A DNA stretch of 47,136 bases from assembly GCA_018062825.1 (NCBI GenBank), contig JAGORL010000001.1, positions 1 through 47,136 of the forward strand, written 5' to 3'. The notes under the pieces are model-generated. The model did not search any database. It saw nothing but the letters and a program-made list of their open reading frames with translations, and was not told the DNA's origin. The translations under genes and the position numbers were made by a program. The stretch comes from Patescibacteria group bacterium. GTDB lineage: Bacteria > Patescibacteriota > Patescibacteriia > UBA9934. Every line of letters starts with the position of its first letter. Position 1 is the first letter of the stretch. Shown piece after piece: positions 1 to 8,450 of the stretch.

Positions 1-2
1 TT

Positions 3-2936
3 GCTGGTTACCGCATCCAGATGAACACTGGCGGTACTATGTCGTTTGGTATTGATGACGATAACGCATACGGCCCAGACGATAATGCAACAAGCACCGG
101 AACATATAATGACAATCAGTGGCACCATTTAGTCGCGGTAAAAAACAATGCTTCAACCGGTATCCTGCTCTTCATCGACGGTGTACTCGTCGGTTCTGAC
201 ACCACTATCGCGGCAACAGCAACATTGACTGGAGCGGGTGTGATTCTCGGCGTTGGTGCAGATTGTAGCGTGGGAGCAGCTTGCTCAACCGGTGCAAACT
301 TCTGGGACGGAGATATCGATCAGCTGTCCATTAGTATGGGTGGAGCAACTACCGCAGACCAGCTCACACAGGCCCAGGTTCGTAAGATGTATCTTGAAGG
401 TAGAAACGCCCTAGCTCAGCGCACCATTGCGCTCAATAATGCCACCACCGCTAGCTCAACAACGCTTGGGCATAGTGGTGCAACCTGGTTATTAAACGAG
501 TTCGTAGGCCAAGTAGTTGAAATCACAGGCGGTACCGGTTCCGGTCAAACCCGTCGCGTCACGGCAAACACCACAACCGTACTCACGGTAAGTCCTCCGT
601 TTACTGTTGCGCCAGATACCACCTCAGATTTCCGCATCGCACCTCAGTTCTTATTCGGTAGTACAAATAACGTCACAGCGATAGCTGCTGACGACGGAAG
701 TTTCGCAGGTCGTCAACGTTCCATCTATGTCGGTACCAATGATGGTAGCGATGGGGGAGGCGTCACGGTCTTTACCGGTTCATCAGCTACAAACGTAGCT
801 GATATCTACCATGCTGGAGCTGGAAGGGTAGGTAATGCTGGCAATACTTGGGGCGCAGCAGGCGAAGATGACATTAATGCGATTGCAGCGCGCACCGATG
901 TTGTCGCTATGGGAAGCCAAAGCGCGATGTGGATCGAACGGTTGAGCTACGGCATTGATCAGCGCCTACAATCAGCGTTTGGTGATATCTATGCCATTCG
1001 TCAGGAATTAGTGCAGGATGGTATCACTGGTTCTGCGCATGAGGTGGGCATCATCGGTGGCGCTGACTTGGCTGAGTTCTACTACTCAACGGATGTCCTT
1101 GATGCCGGTGACCTGGTCATGGTTGATCCAAACGGTGACGGTGACGATATTCTCAAAACAAGTGGAGAACTGCCGCGTGGCCTCATGGGTATCGTAGCTA
1201 CGGCGCCTGGACTCTTACTTGGTGAAGAGAAAGAAGGTGCCTATCCAGTAGCTCTTGCAGGTCGTGTACCAGTGAAGATCAGTCTCGAAAACGGTCCGGT
1301 AAGAGCCGGTGATCTCCTTGCTCCTGCATCAATTCCTGGGTACGCCATGCGCGCCACGCAGTCCGGTCAGGTGGTAGGTAGTGCGCTTACTGGCCTTGCT
1401 GATATAGATGTTTCAGCTTGTCCTGCGCACTCGGGCGCTAGTGAAGGAATGCTCTGTGGCTCAGTGATCGCCTTCGTCAACGTCGGTGAATATGACGGTA
1501 TGTCGATCCTAAGCCTCATCGCTCGCGAGGATGAAGAGGTGATTGATGAAGAGACCGGTCTACCAGTTGAGAGTTTGATGGGTGAAAACGAAAAGATTCT
1601 TGAGTACTTGCAGGAAGTAAAGGCCGGCAAGATCGCTCAAGAAGATGTGCTCCATGAGATCTTTACCGATCGTCTCTCAGCCGCCTTTGAAGTAGTCACA
1701 CCAAGGGTCACAACCGGCGAGCTCGTCGTTGGGCAGATCACCGGCCTTGGCGACGGCATCGTCTTTGACCTGACAGACGGTCGCAAGGTGTCAGTGGTAG
1801 GAACCTCAACGGTAGTTGATGAAGAAACTGGAGAAGAGGTCACAAGTGAGGTAGAGGTCATTACCTGGGATAGCCTTGGTAACGCCACCTTCCTTGGCAC
1901 GGTAACGGTTGGTAAGTTGATCGCTGGTGAAATTGAAGGTCTTGACCTCATGCTCGCCGACATTACTTCCTTGAAGGAAAGCGATCTTGCCCAAGGCACG
2001 CAGCTCACTGACCTCACCACGCGTTTGCAGCAGATTGAAACGGGTGCAGTATCAATGAGCGACCTTACGCAGGCAGAGGGCGCACTCACCGTTTCCGGTC
2101 CACTTACAGCGCTAAGCGGTCTGTACGTGAACTCCATCTCGTCACCTAATGACTTCATCACGCTCTTCTCAGATACGCTCTTTATCGGTCGACCATACTT
2201 CAACGCTGATACCGCGGGTCTCGCAGTCATCAAGGCCGGTGAGCGTGAAGTCCGTATCGAATTTGATGAAGAGTATCTCAGTGAGCCGATCGTGAACGCT
2301 ACCGTCACCTTCGAGAACATCGAGGATGATGCGCTCACAACCGAGATCGATGAATCACAGGCACTCACAACGCTGGAGGATGAGTTCTTGGCAGCAAATG
2401 TCCGTTACGTCATTACCCGTAAGGACACTAAGGGCTTCACAATCCTGCTTGCGGAAGACGCACCAGTCGATGTCCGATTGAGCTGGATCGCCCTTGCGGT
2501 CAAAGATGCCCGCATCGTGATTTCAGGTGAAGAACCAGAGATCGTGGAAACAGCTCCTGAAGAGGTTGTACCTGAAGTGCCACAGACTGATGGTGCAGAA
2601 GATGCGGTTGAGACTGAGGAGGTTGTTCCGGAAGTACTTCCAGACAACCTCTCACCAACCCTCGATACTCCTGAAGACAACCTGTCACCGCTCCTGGATG
2701 TCCCAGCGGACAACATTGCGGATGAACAGGTGGTCGAGGATAACTTGCCATTTGGCGACGGTATAGCTCCTGAGTCAGGAGAAAGCGATGTTCAAGAGGG
2801 GGAGGGGCTAGGTGAAGAGGTTCCGGTTGCTCCTGAACCAACACCAGAAACAGAGCCCGAGCCAATTCCGGAACCAGGGCCAACTCCCGAGCCAGTTCCA
2901 GAGCCTGAACCGACTCCAGAACCAGTCGCTGAGTAA
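3..2936 (+). CDS. Large LamG-domain surface protein (5' partial)
   Basis: The reading frame is open from base 3, before the first ATG at 21, so the gene starts outside the window. At least 978 residues are encoded. The first ~115 form a LamG/concanavalin-like fold (NDNQWHHLVAVKN, LLFIDGVLVG, then GDIDQLSIS). A middle region (about 340-460) containing ADLAEFYYS and GLMGIVAT resembles domains near the end of phage tail or bacterial surface fibres. Long beta-rich and short coiled segments follow, then a Glu/Pro-rich tail of PEPTPEP type (last ~90 residues), probably a wall-spanning or extended stalk. No C-terminal membrane helix or sorting signal is visible. The role is probably an exported adhesin or fibre, but the ligand is unknown. 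It ends with its own terminator, and no other gene follows in its unit. Confidence 0.75.
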   Translation, partial: AGYRIQMNTGGTMSFGIDDDNAYGPDDNATSTGTYNDNQWHHLVAVKNNASTGILLFIDGVLVGSDTTIAATATLTGAGVILGVGADCSVGAACSTGANFWDGDIDQLSISMGGATTADQLTQAQVRKMYLEGRNALAQRTIALNNATTASSTTLGHSGATWLLNEFVGQVVEITGGTGSGQTRRVTANTTTVLTVSPPFTVAPDTTSDFRIAPQFLFGSTNNVTAIAADDGSFAGRQRSIYVGTNDGSDGGGVTVFTGSSATNVADIYHAGAGRVGNAGNTWGAAGEDDINAIAARTDVVAMGSQSAMWIERLSYGIDQRLQSAFGDIYAIRQELVQDGITGSAHEVGIIGGADLAEFYYSTDVLDAGDLVMVDPNGDGDDILKTSGELPRGLMGIVATAPGLLLGEEKEGAYPVALAGRVPVKISLENGPVRAGDLLAPASIPGYAMRATQSGQVVGSALTGLADIDVSACPAHSGASEGMLCGSVIAFVNVGEYDGMSILSLIAREDEEVIDEETGLPVESLMGENEKILEYLQEVKAGKIAQEDVLHEIFTDRLSAAFEVVTPRVTTGELVVGQITGLGDGIVFDLTDGRKVSVVGTSTVVDEETGEEVTSEVEVITWDSLGNATFLGTVTVGKLIAGEIEGLDLMLADITSLKESDLAQGTQLTDLTTRLQQIETGAVSMSDLTQAEGALTVSGPLTALSGLYVNSISSPNDFITLFSDTLFIGRPYFNADTAGLAVIKAGEREVRIEFDEEYLSEPIVNATVTFENIEDDALTTEIDESQALTTLEDEFLAANVRYVITRKDTKGFTILLAEDAPVDVRLSWIALAVKDARIVISGEEPEIVETAPEEVVPEVPQTDGAEDAVETEEVVPEVLPDNLSPTLDTPEDNLSPLLDVPADNIADEQVVEDNLPFGDGIAPESGESDVQEGEGLGEEVPVAPEPTPETEPEPIPEPGPTPEPVPEPEPTPEPVAE

Positions 2937-2957
2937 GTCTCAGGGTCCTAGTGCAGC

Positions 2958-2993
2958 AAAAACAAAACCAGCCCTCACGGCTGGTTTTGTTTC
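2958..2993 (+). terminator. Rho-independent terminator after the LamG protein
   Basis: A 13-bp stem (2961-2973 with 2979-2991) has a CTCAC loop, and its 3' arm runs into a T-rich tract. It lies just after the stop codon at 2936. Confidence 0.85.
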
Positions 2994-2997
2994 GTGC

Positions 2998-3003
2998 TAA
3001 AAT
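2998..3003 (+). promoter_or_regulatory. Extended -10 promoter of the dockerin/cohesin operon
   Basis: TAAAAT is preceded by TGC, an extended -10 motif. It ends only nine bases before the ATG at 3013, so transcription should start almost at the start codon. No good -35 is seen, because that position falls in the preceding terminator stem. Confidence 0.5.
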
Positions 3004-3012
3004 ACTCCACAT

Positions 3013-3444
3013 ATGGCAAAGACCCGCGCGTCAGGTATGGACCTCTGGAAAAAGTATCGCGTTGTTATCTTGAGTTTACTGCTCATTATCACGCTTGGCG
3101 CTTGCGCGTACCTTGCGTGGCAGCTAAAAGCGGTGCAGGGCGGGGATCAAGCCCGTGCGGAAGCTGAAATTGCGCAGCTTATTAAAGATGTTGGCGATAA
3201 CATCGAATTACCAAAAGACGAAATGCCAACAGTAGCCACGGTTTCAGATCCAGAAGCACTGCGCTCCCAGCCGTTTTTTGCTAAGGCAAAGATTGGCGAT
3301 CGGGTGCTCTTGTATCCAAACGCCAAGAAGGCAATCTTGTATGACCCGGTGGCGGATATCGTTATTGAAGTCGCGCCGATTAATATCGGTGAAGAACAGG
3401 TAGATGTCTCGGAAGGTACAGTTGAGACTTCAGTGACGCCATAG
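3013..3444 (+). CDS. Small single-pass membrane protein, conserved CPR type
   Basis: This 143-residue protein has a basic N-terminus and one membrane helix (about 16-38, VVILSLLLIITLGACAYLAW). A soluble part of ~100 residues contains QPFFAKAKIGDRVLLYPNAK and a hydrophobic AILYDPVADIVIEVAPI segment. From memory, proteins with this 'PFF.KA..GD.vLiY..akkAilY.p' pattern are widespread in Patescibacteria and uncharacterised. It is first in an operon with the dockerin and cohesin genes (3-base gap to the next), which suggests a cell-surface role. Function unknown. Confidence 0.8.
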   Translation: MAKTRASGMDLWKKYRVVILSLLLIITLGACAYLAWQLKAVQGGDQARAEAEIAQLIKDVGDNIELPKDEMPTVATVSDPEALRSQPFFAKAKIGDRVLLYPNAKKAILYDPVADIVIEVAPINIGEEQVDVSEGTVETSVTP

Positions 3445-3447
3445 CAC

Positions 3448-4749
3448 ATGTTTGATGCCCTACGAAACATCGTGGCGGCACTTATACTCGGGGCCCTTGC
3501 AGTGCCGACCTTGTTTGCGGCTGACTACACAAGTTCAAGCTTCACGGTTAGGGACCCGGTTTTCTCGCTTGGCGGAGAGTACGCTACAAGTAGCAGTTTC
3601 CAATACTTCAGTAGCACGCAGATTGTCACGTTCGGGCCAACGTCAAGCGCTTCCTTCGGTTCAAATACCGGTTTTTTGGTTTTTCCAGAAGTCGTAAGTC
3701 CTATAGTAAGTGCCACGGCCGGAGATGCTGAGGTTGCGCTAAGCTGGACAGCAGCGAACGGTAACGGTTTAAATGTGGCTGAGTACGAAATTGGTCAAGC
3801 AGCCACATCCGGCGGACCATACAGCTTCACAACTAATGGCCTAGCACTTTCCGATACCGTTACCGGTTTAACAAACGGCACAACTTACTACTTTGTGGTT
3901 CGTGTACGTGATGGTCTTGGAACGGTACTAACAACCTCAGCTGAAGTTTCAAGCTTGCCCGTAGGCGCATCAAGCGGTGGCGGCGGAGGTGGTGGCGGGG
4001 GAGGCGGAGGCGCAACTCCCACAGGCTCTACGGTTACTTTCACGGGTCGGGCATACCCAAGCGCAACAATTGCACTCTTGAAAGATGCGGTAAGGGTTGC
4101 CGAGGTCTCAGCGGAAGCTGATGGCGACTTCTCTATTCAAGAAGATGATCTGAGCCAAGGAGCGTACACATTCTCTCTTATCGCTACCGATAGTGATGGG
4201 AATCGTTCACCGCTTATTCCTATAACAACCGTGGTTGGCCGCAGTGTTGCTGTGCGTATTGCTGGTGTTTTTATGCCGCCTACTATTATTACGCCTAATG
4301 AAGGTGTGCAATCGGGGGCTATGGTTACCTTCTCAGGTTTCTCCTACCCAAATTCTCAGGTAGCACTTACCTTCACGCAGCCGGAAGGAAAAATCGAACA
4401 AACCTTCGCTCGTGAAGATGGGCGTTGGGCGCTAACAGTTGCCACTGAAGGTTTAGCTGAAGGCTCGTACGTTGTGCGCCCCCAGGCACTCATTGGATCA
4501 GAGGCGAGCGGCTACGGCACGGCGCATCAATTCACGATCGGTGAAGTGCAGTCTCCATCGGATGACTGTTCACGTGCCGATATGAATTGTGATAACGCCA
4601 TCAATCTCGTCGACTTTTCAATCGCCGCTTTCTGGTACAACCGCACCCTTGTTGGTGACATCATTGAATTTGAAAAAGAGCGATTAAGCGGTGATGGCAA
4701 GATCGACCTTATCGATTTTTCGATCATGGCTTTTTACTGGACCGGCTAA
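3448..4749 (+). CDS. Secreted Ig/FN3-like protein with C-terminal dockerin
   Basis: 433 residues. A signal peptide (about 1-24, ending LFAAD) is followed by a short beta-rich domain, a fibronectin type III-like domain (about 84-172, DAEVALSWTAANGNGL...YYFVVRVRDGLG), a run of twelve glycines as a linker, and two Ig-like/bacterial adhesin-like repeats (about 195-265 and 285-365). The last ~62 residues form a dockerin type I-like module with two Ca-binding loops, DMNCDNAINLVDFS and SGDGKIDLIDFS; the second lacks the usual first Asp. Dockerins bind cohesins, and the next two genes encode cohesin-like proteins, so this is probably a secreted partner docked on the surface. No catalytic domain is visible. 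It starts three bases after the previous stop. Confidence 0.82.
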   Translation: MFDALRNIVAALILGALAVPTLFAADYTSSSFTVRDPVFSLGGEYATSSSFQYFSSTQIVTFGPTSSASFGSNTGFLVFPEVVSPIVSATAGDAEVALSWTAANGNGLNVAEYEIGQAATSGGPYSFTTNGLALSDTVTGLTNGTTYYFVVRVRDGLGTVLTTSAEVSSLPVGASSGGGGGGGGGGGGATPTGSTVTFTGRAYPSATIALLKDAVRVAEVSAEADGDFSIQEDDLSQGAYTFSLIATDSDGNRSPLIPITTVVGRSVAVRIAGVFMPPTIITPNEGVQSGAMVTFSGFSYPNSQVALTFTQPEGKIEQTFAREDGRWALTVATEGLAEGSYVVRPQALIGSEASGYGTAHQFTIGEVQSPSDDCSRADMNCDNAINLVDFSIAAFWYNRTLVGDIIEFEKERLSGDGKIDLIDFSIMAFYWTG

Positions 4750-4750
4750 T

Positions 4751-5617
4751 ATGAGAATTCTCATCGCGCTCATTATCGCGGTACTTCTCGTGCCTCTGCA
4801 GGCCTCTGCAGCGACTTTCTATTTGGCAGCTTCATCACAAACACTTTCTCCGCAAGGGGAGCATACAATCGGCGTCTACATCGCAGCTGATGCCCCGATT
4901 AATACGATCGCTGGTTCATTTGATGTTCCTGACGGTTGGGATATTGAAGCAATCCTTATAGCGGGATCAATCGTTGATGTTTGGATCGAGCAGCCTGCTA
5001 TTAACGGTGACCAGGTACGCTTTGCGGGTATTATGCCGGGCGGCTTTTCAGGTAACGCGGGTCATATTTTCTCTGTTCGTGTTACCCCGCAAGATACCAC
5101 TGACAGTACAATCACCATCCTAAATCCTGAAGCATACTTACATGACGGCCTAGGAACGATCGATGAGTCAATCGTTGTTCCATTAGCCCTGATCATTGAA
5201 GATTCCGGCGCATCTCCGGAGCAATCGATTGCTTTCCAGGATCAGATGCCACCGGAGCCATTCATACCAGTAGTGCTGCGTGACCCTTTGCTTTTCAATG
5301 GCGATAAGGTTGCACTCTTCAGTTCCCAAGACTTGCAGTCTGGCATCGTGAAGTATGAGGTACAAGAAACATCATCTCGTATTGCGGACGCTCAAGCATG
5401 GATCGAGGCAGCAAGTCCGTATCACATTGCACATCAAACCGGTCAAGTCTGGCTACATGTGCGCGCCGTTGATGCCGCGGGCAATCAAACCATCAGCTCC
5501 ATTCCTCTTGAGTCATCAGATGCCTGGTTCGGGCATAAAATAGCGTTTGCTATACTGGTCATGTTAGGAGGAGCGGTGCTCGTTCGCTTATGGAGGAAAA
5601 AAGCAGGAGAAAAATAG
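4751..5617 (+). CDS. Membrane-anchored cohesin-like protein
   Basis: The ATG at 4751, one base after the previous stop, precedes a signal peptide (MRILIALIIAVLLVPLQASA) and is preferred to an upstream in-frame ATG inside the dockerin gene. That gives 288 residues. About 20-145 resemble a cohesin fold (LSPQGEHTIGVYIAADAPINTIAGSF, later a GGFSGNAGHIFSVRV strand). An Ig-like segment with the common GIVKYEVQE and RAVDAAGN motifs follows (about 195-255). A C-terminal helix (IAFAILVMLGGAVLVRLW) with a KKAGEK tail anchors it with the cohesin outside. The neighbouring dockerin protein is the likely ligand, but that is inference. Its 3' end overlaps the next gene by 28 bases. Confidence 0.78.
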   Translation: MRILIALIIAVLLVPLQASAATFYLAASSQTLSPQGEHTIGVYIAADAPINTIAGSFDVPDGWDIEAILIAGSIVDVWIEQPAINGDQVRFAGIMPGGFSGNAGHIFSVRVTPQDTTDSTITILNPEAYLHDGLGTIDESIVVPLALIIEDSGASPEQSIAFQDQMPPEPFIPVVLRDPLLFNGDKVALFSSQDLQSGIVKYEVQETSSRIADAQAWIEAASPYHIAHQTGQVWLHVRAVDAAGNQTISSIPLESSDAWFGHKIAFAILVMLGGAVLVRLWRKKAGEK

Positions 5618-7374
5618 GGCTTGCGACGCTATTTATAGCGATCGTAAGTCTTTCAGCATTCATCAAGACGGCTAGCGCCGCCACTCTTGGTGTTTATGCG
5701 GCTGATACCTCTCTTGCGGTTGGCGAAACAGCACAGGTCTCCATCCTAGTTTCAAGTAGCGAGCAAGTCATGAATGCCGTGTCAGGATCTGTCACGGTTG
5801 ATCCGAGTATTCTAGAGATTATAGGCATCACAAAAGCTTCCGAGGCAATTACCTTTTGGGTACAAGAGCCTTCATATAACTCAACTGCAGGAACGGCTCG
5901 TTTTGAAGGAATCTCACTAAATCCTGGTTGGCAAGGCTCCTCTGCAACACTTGTCACGTTAACAGTAAGGGCAAAATCGACCGGTGTAGGTCGCGTAGCT
6001 TTTTCATCCGGTTCGGTGCTCGCAAACGATGGCCTTGGTACAAACATCCTTACAAGCATGGGCTCTGCTAACATCACCGTCGCAGGCGGTGAGTCTGTGC
6101 CAGAAGATGAGCCACAAGAAGAAGAGCCAGAAACGCCATCACCAGTCCCTGCAGCCGTTCCTGGTGCGCCAAGGATTGCGTCAGTAACGCATCCAGATGC
6201 TTCACTTTGGTCAAATAATAATGATCCAGTATTTAATTGGTCACTTCCGGCAGATATTACTGGCGTAAATGTACTCGCTGAACAAAATGCCGGCACAGAT
6301 ATCGGCTTTGTATCTGATGGCGTTGTTACGTCTTGGTCCTATACGGATATAGAAGATGGTGAATGGTACTTCAAAGTGCGCTTACAAAATCAAAGCGGCT
6401 GGGGATCGCTCGCTTCATACCTATTCAAGGTAGACACCACGGCGCCAGAAAACGTGAGTGCTCAGTATGTAAAAGATCCAGTGAGTAATCTCGACGCCCT
6501 TCGCTTGAGCGCCTCAGATAGTGGCTCAGGAGTCGTGTCATACACAATAAGTATCGATGGCGGTGAATCAATCGCAATTGACACAGACGATCTTGTACAG
6601 GGACTGTGGTTCATTCCAGCGTTGAGTGCGGGGGAGCATGCTGCGGTAATGACAGTAAAGGATGGCGCGGGAAACGCCACAGAAACAACTGTTACTTTTG
6701 AAACGCCACCGGACATGAGTACGCCGGTATTTTCAGACATTCCTTCGGAACTTGTTTCAGGCAACACGTTAGCTATCATCGGACGCTCTTTGCCAGATAG
6801 CTTAGTGACCATTTTCATGACAAGTGAAGATGGCACTGAAGAAAAGTTCTCGGTACACGCAGATAATCGAGGCGTCTTCGCGCTTGCCTGGCCAAAGCGC
6901 GTCAGGACAGGAGAATTCACAATCAGCGCTCAAGCAGAGGATGTTGCTGGTCGAGTAAGTCCACGCAGCAGCGAGCACACGCTTGTTGTTACGCCTCGTG
7001 GTGGTTTTGAAGTGCTCGATTTCGTCGACTACGGATTCCTCATTGCTACCTACAGTGCCCTCATTGCCGTGATCGCATATCTAGTCGGCACGCTTACGTC
7101 ATCGCGTCGACGAATGCGTGAAGAGGTGCAAGACGTCAGCCAAGTAACAAGGCAGGCTTTCACACGCATTAAAAAAGATCTCACAAATGAGCAGATAGAG
7201 TTGCTCCGAGATCGTAACGTTAAGGGCGCCGACCTTGCACATAAAACTGAGCTTGTCGTTGAAGAGGAAGAAGCGCGTGTAGAAAAAGAGATTGCAGATG
7301 TTGATCGCCTCATCACTCCTAAGCGTCGAAAGCCACGGGCAAAAAGTGTAAAAGAAAAGAAAGGAGATGCGTAG
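5590..7374 (+). CDS. Membrane-anchored cohesin-domain protein with Ig-like repeats
   Basis: 594 residues. Signal peptide about 1-30 (FIAIVSLSAFIKTASA). Residues about 32-165 match the cohesin pattern: TLGVYAADTSLAVGETAQVSI, VSGSVTVDPSILEI, a central ARFEGISL strand and a final GSANITV strand. A Pro/Glu linker (about 170-195) leads to three Ig-like or Y_Y_Y-like domains. A membrane helix (about 480-503, FLIATYSALIAVIAYLVGTL) is followed by a ~90-residue charged cytoplasmic tail with coiled-coil character, RKPRAKSVKEKK at the end. It is the last gene of the operon and overlaps the previous gene. It could hold the dockerin protein and signal or couple to the cytoplasm through the tail; that last point is speculation. 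Confidence 0.8.
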   Translation: MEEKSRRKIGLATLFIAIVSLSAFIKTASAATLGVYAADTSLAVGETAQVSILVSSSEQVMNAVSGSVTVDPSILEIIGITKASEAITFWVQEPSYNSTAGTARFEGISLNPGWQGSSATLVTLTVRAKSTGVGRVAFSSGSVLANDGLGTNILTSMGSANITVAGGESVPEDEPQEEEPETPSPVPAAVPGAPRIASVTHPDASLWSNNNDPVFNWSLPADITGVNVLAEQNAGTDIGFVSDGVVTSWSYTDIEDGEWYFKVRLQNQSGWGSLASYLFKVDTTAPENVSAQYVKDPVSNLDALRLSASDSGSGVVSYTISIDGGESIAIDTDDLVQGLWFIPALSAGEHAAVMTVKDGAGNATETTVTFETPPDMSTPVFSDIPSELVSGNTLAIIGRSLPDSLVTIFMTSEDGTEEKFSVHADNRGVFALAWPKRVRTGEFTISAQAEDVAGRVSPRSSEHTLVVTPRGGFEVLDFVDYGFLIATYSALIAVIAYLVGTLTSSRRRMREEVQDVSQVTRQAFTRIKKDLTNEQIELLRDRNVKGADLAHKTELVVEEEEARVEKEIADVDRLITPKRRKPRAKSVKEKKGDA

Positions 7375-7395
7375 GGTGTAAACAAGGTAAGAAAC

Positions 7396-7427
7396 AAAAA
7401 ACCAACTGTAGAAACAGTTGGTTTTTT
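7396..7427 (+). terminator. Bidirectional terminator between the cohesin operon and tRNA-Gly
   Basis: A 12-bp stem with arms AAAAACCAACTG and CAGTTGGTTTTT is flanked by A and T tracts, so it can stop the plus-strand operon and the minus-strand tRNA transcript. Confidence 0.85.
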
Positions 7428-7501
7428 GGAGCGGGTAGAGGGAGTCGAACCCTCATCATCAGTTTGGAAAACTGAGATAATAACCGCTATACGATACCCG
7501 C
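7427..7501 (-). tRNA. tRNA-Gly (anticodon TCC)
   Basis: On the minus strand it has a 7-bp acceptor stem GCGGGTA/TACCCGC, anticodon stem TCAGT/ACTGA with loop TTTCCAA, a T arm with GTTCGAC, and an encoded 3' CCA. It closely resembles the E. coli tRNA-Gly(TCC) pattern. The 3' end touches the bidirectional terminator. Confidence 0.95.
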
Positions 7502-7545
7502 ATATAGCGAAAGCACTATACAGAAAAAAATTAAATACTTCAAGT

Positions 7546-7584
7546 AAATAACAACGCGCCCTTGCCGTGATGGCGAAGGGCGCG
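7546..7584 (-). terminator. Terminator of the 7592-8194 lipoprotein gene
   Basis: The minus-strand hairpin (7555-7566 pairing with 7572-7584, arms rich in GCGCCCTT/AAGGGCGC) is followed by TTGTTATTT. It lies eight bases after the stop codon. Confidence 0.8.
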
Positions 7585-7591
7585 AGAGAGT

Positions 7592-8194
7592 TCAGTAGCT
7601 GATCTCTTGCGAGATGCTACTGAAGTTTGGCCACGATACCTGGACATTGGTTCCGTGTCCGGCGGGATGGAACAGCGACTGCAGGCGAACCTGAATCGCG
7701 TCGGCGATCGGGCTATCGCCATCGATGTAGGCGGAGAGCGTCACGGTCTCTCCCGCGGGGATCAAGATCGATCCCTGCAGGACAGTGCCCGTGTTGGCCA
7801 CCCCCTTCATCTCACCGGTCGCCTCGTGGCTGACGAGCGTCAGCACGTGGTTCTTCGGCGTCCAGTCCGAGCCGACCTGTGCGGTCAGCCAGAAGCCCGT
7901 CTGGTCGATCTCGATCTTGGAGCAGTTCGGGTCGAGTGCGGTGACGCTGAAGCGCAGCACCTCGCCGTCTACCACCCGGTCACCGAGATCGATGCTCTCC
8001 ACAACCAGCTGGTTGGGGAGCACTACCACGCCGCCACCAATGGCATTGTAGTGGTAGGTGCAGGTTGCGGGGTCGTCGGCGAACTTCGCGAGACCCCGTT
8101 CGATTGCGTGCTCGCTGCTGCCGGCCTCAATCTCGTCGCAAGCAACGAGGATCGAGGTGGAGAAGACGGCGGCGATCGCGATGATGGTGCGCAT
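7592..8194 (-). CDS. Secreted lipoprotein of unknown function (GC-rich class)
   Basis: The start ATG at 8194 is fixed by an ideal AGGAGG Shine-Dalgarno six bases upstream and by the signal peptide MRTIIAIAAVFSTSILVAC, whose final VAC is a lipobox; an upstream in-frame ATG at 8239 is rejected. 200 residues. The mature part is mostly beta (VVVLPNQLVVESIDLGDRVV, TVLQGSILIPAGETVTLSAY), with three Cys besides the lipid-anchored one. No family is recognised. It is a single-gene unit with a strong promoter (8317-8345), a structured leader and a private terminator. Third codon positions are far more GC-rich than in flanking core genes. Confidence 0.75.
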   Translation of the reverse strand: MRTIIAIAAVFSTSILVACDEIEAGSSEHAIERGLAKFADDPATCTYHYNAIGGGVVVLPNQLVVESIDLGDRVVDGEVLRFSVTALDPNCSKIEIDQTGFWLTAQVGSDWTPKNHVLTLVSHEATGEMKGVANTGTVLQGSILIPAGETVTLSAYIDGDSPIADAIQVRLQSLFHPAGHGTNVQVSWPNFSSISQEISY

Positions 8195-8310
8195 AGGCAC
8201 CTCCTGTGATGATAGGGAACTGTTTCCCGCACTTGGCATTACCGGTAAACCGGTACCGCCGAGTAGGAGAAGGCATGAGGTCGTATACCCTCATACCGCT
8301 AACCTCCGAA
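8195..8310 (-). promoter_or_regulatory. Long structured 5' leader of the lipoprotein gene
   Basis: About 115 bases separate the promoter from the ATG at 8194. On the minus strand they contain three short hairpins: ATGAGG/CCTCAT, the near-palindrome TACCGGTTTACCGGTA, and GGGAAAC/GTTCCC just before the Shine-Dalgarno. This could be a regulatory leader. No known riboswitch class is recognised. Confidence 0.45.
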
Positions 8311-8316
8311 CACAAA

Positions 8317-8345
8317 TTTATAGCATAAATTTAGCATTTTGTCAA
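8317..8345 (-). promoter_or_regulatory. Strong sigma70-type promoter of the lipoprotein gene
   Basis: Minus-strand TTGACA (8345-8340) and TATAAA (8322-8317) are separated by 17 bases in an AT-rich stretch, essentially the consensus. Confidence 0.85.
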
Positions 8346-8378
8346 GATAAATTACTTAAAATTTAGCTAATATTAAAC

Positions 8379-8414
8379 AAAAAAAGAAAACCCCCGCACG
8401 CGTACGTGCAGGAG
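8379..8414 (-). terminator. Terminator of the 8451-8864 gene
   Basis: Minus-strand 10-bp stem CTCCTGCACG/CGTGCGGGGG (with G-U pairs), TACG loop, then TTTTCTTTTTTTG. A second imperfect hairpin (8420-8441) precedes it. Confidence 0.85.
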
Positions 8415-8450
8415 TCACGGTGATCACCAGGTGGTGGTCACTTTTCGTGT

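Noticed and set aside
1637-2368. Minus-strand 243-codon frame opposite the LamG protein
   Set aside because: Ser/Val-rich shadow of the real plus-strand gene.
7607-8209. Plus-strand frame of 200 codons opposite the lipoprotein gene
   Set aside because: It lacks a ribosome site, and the minus frame has a signal peptide, lipobox and AGGAGG.
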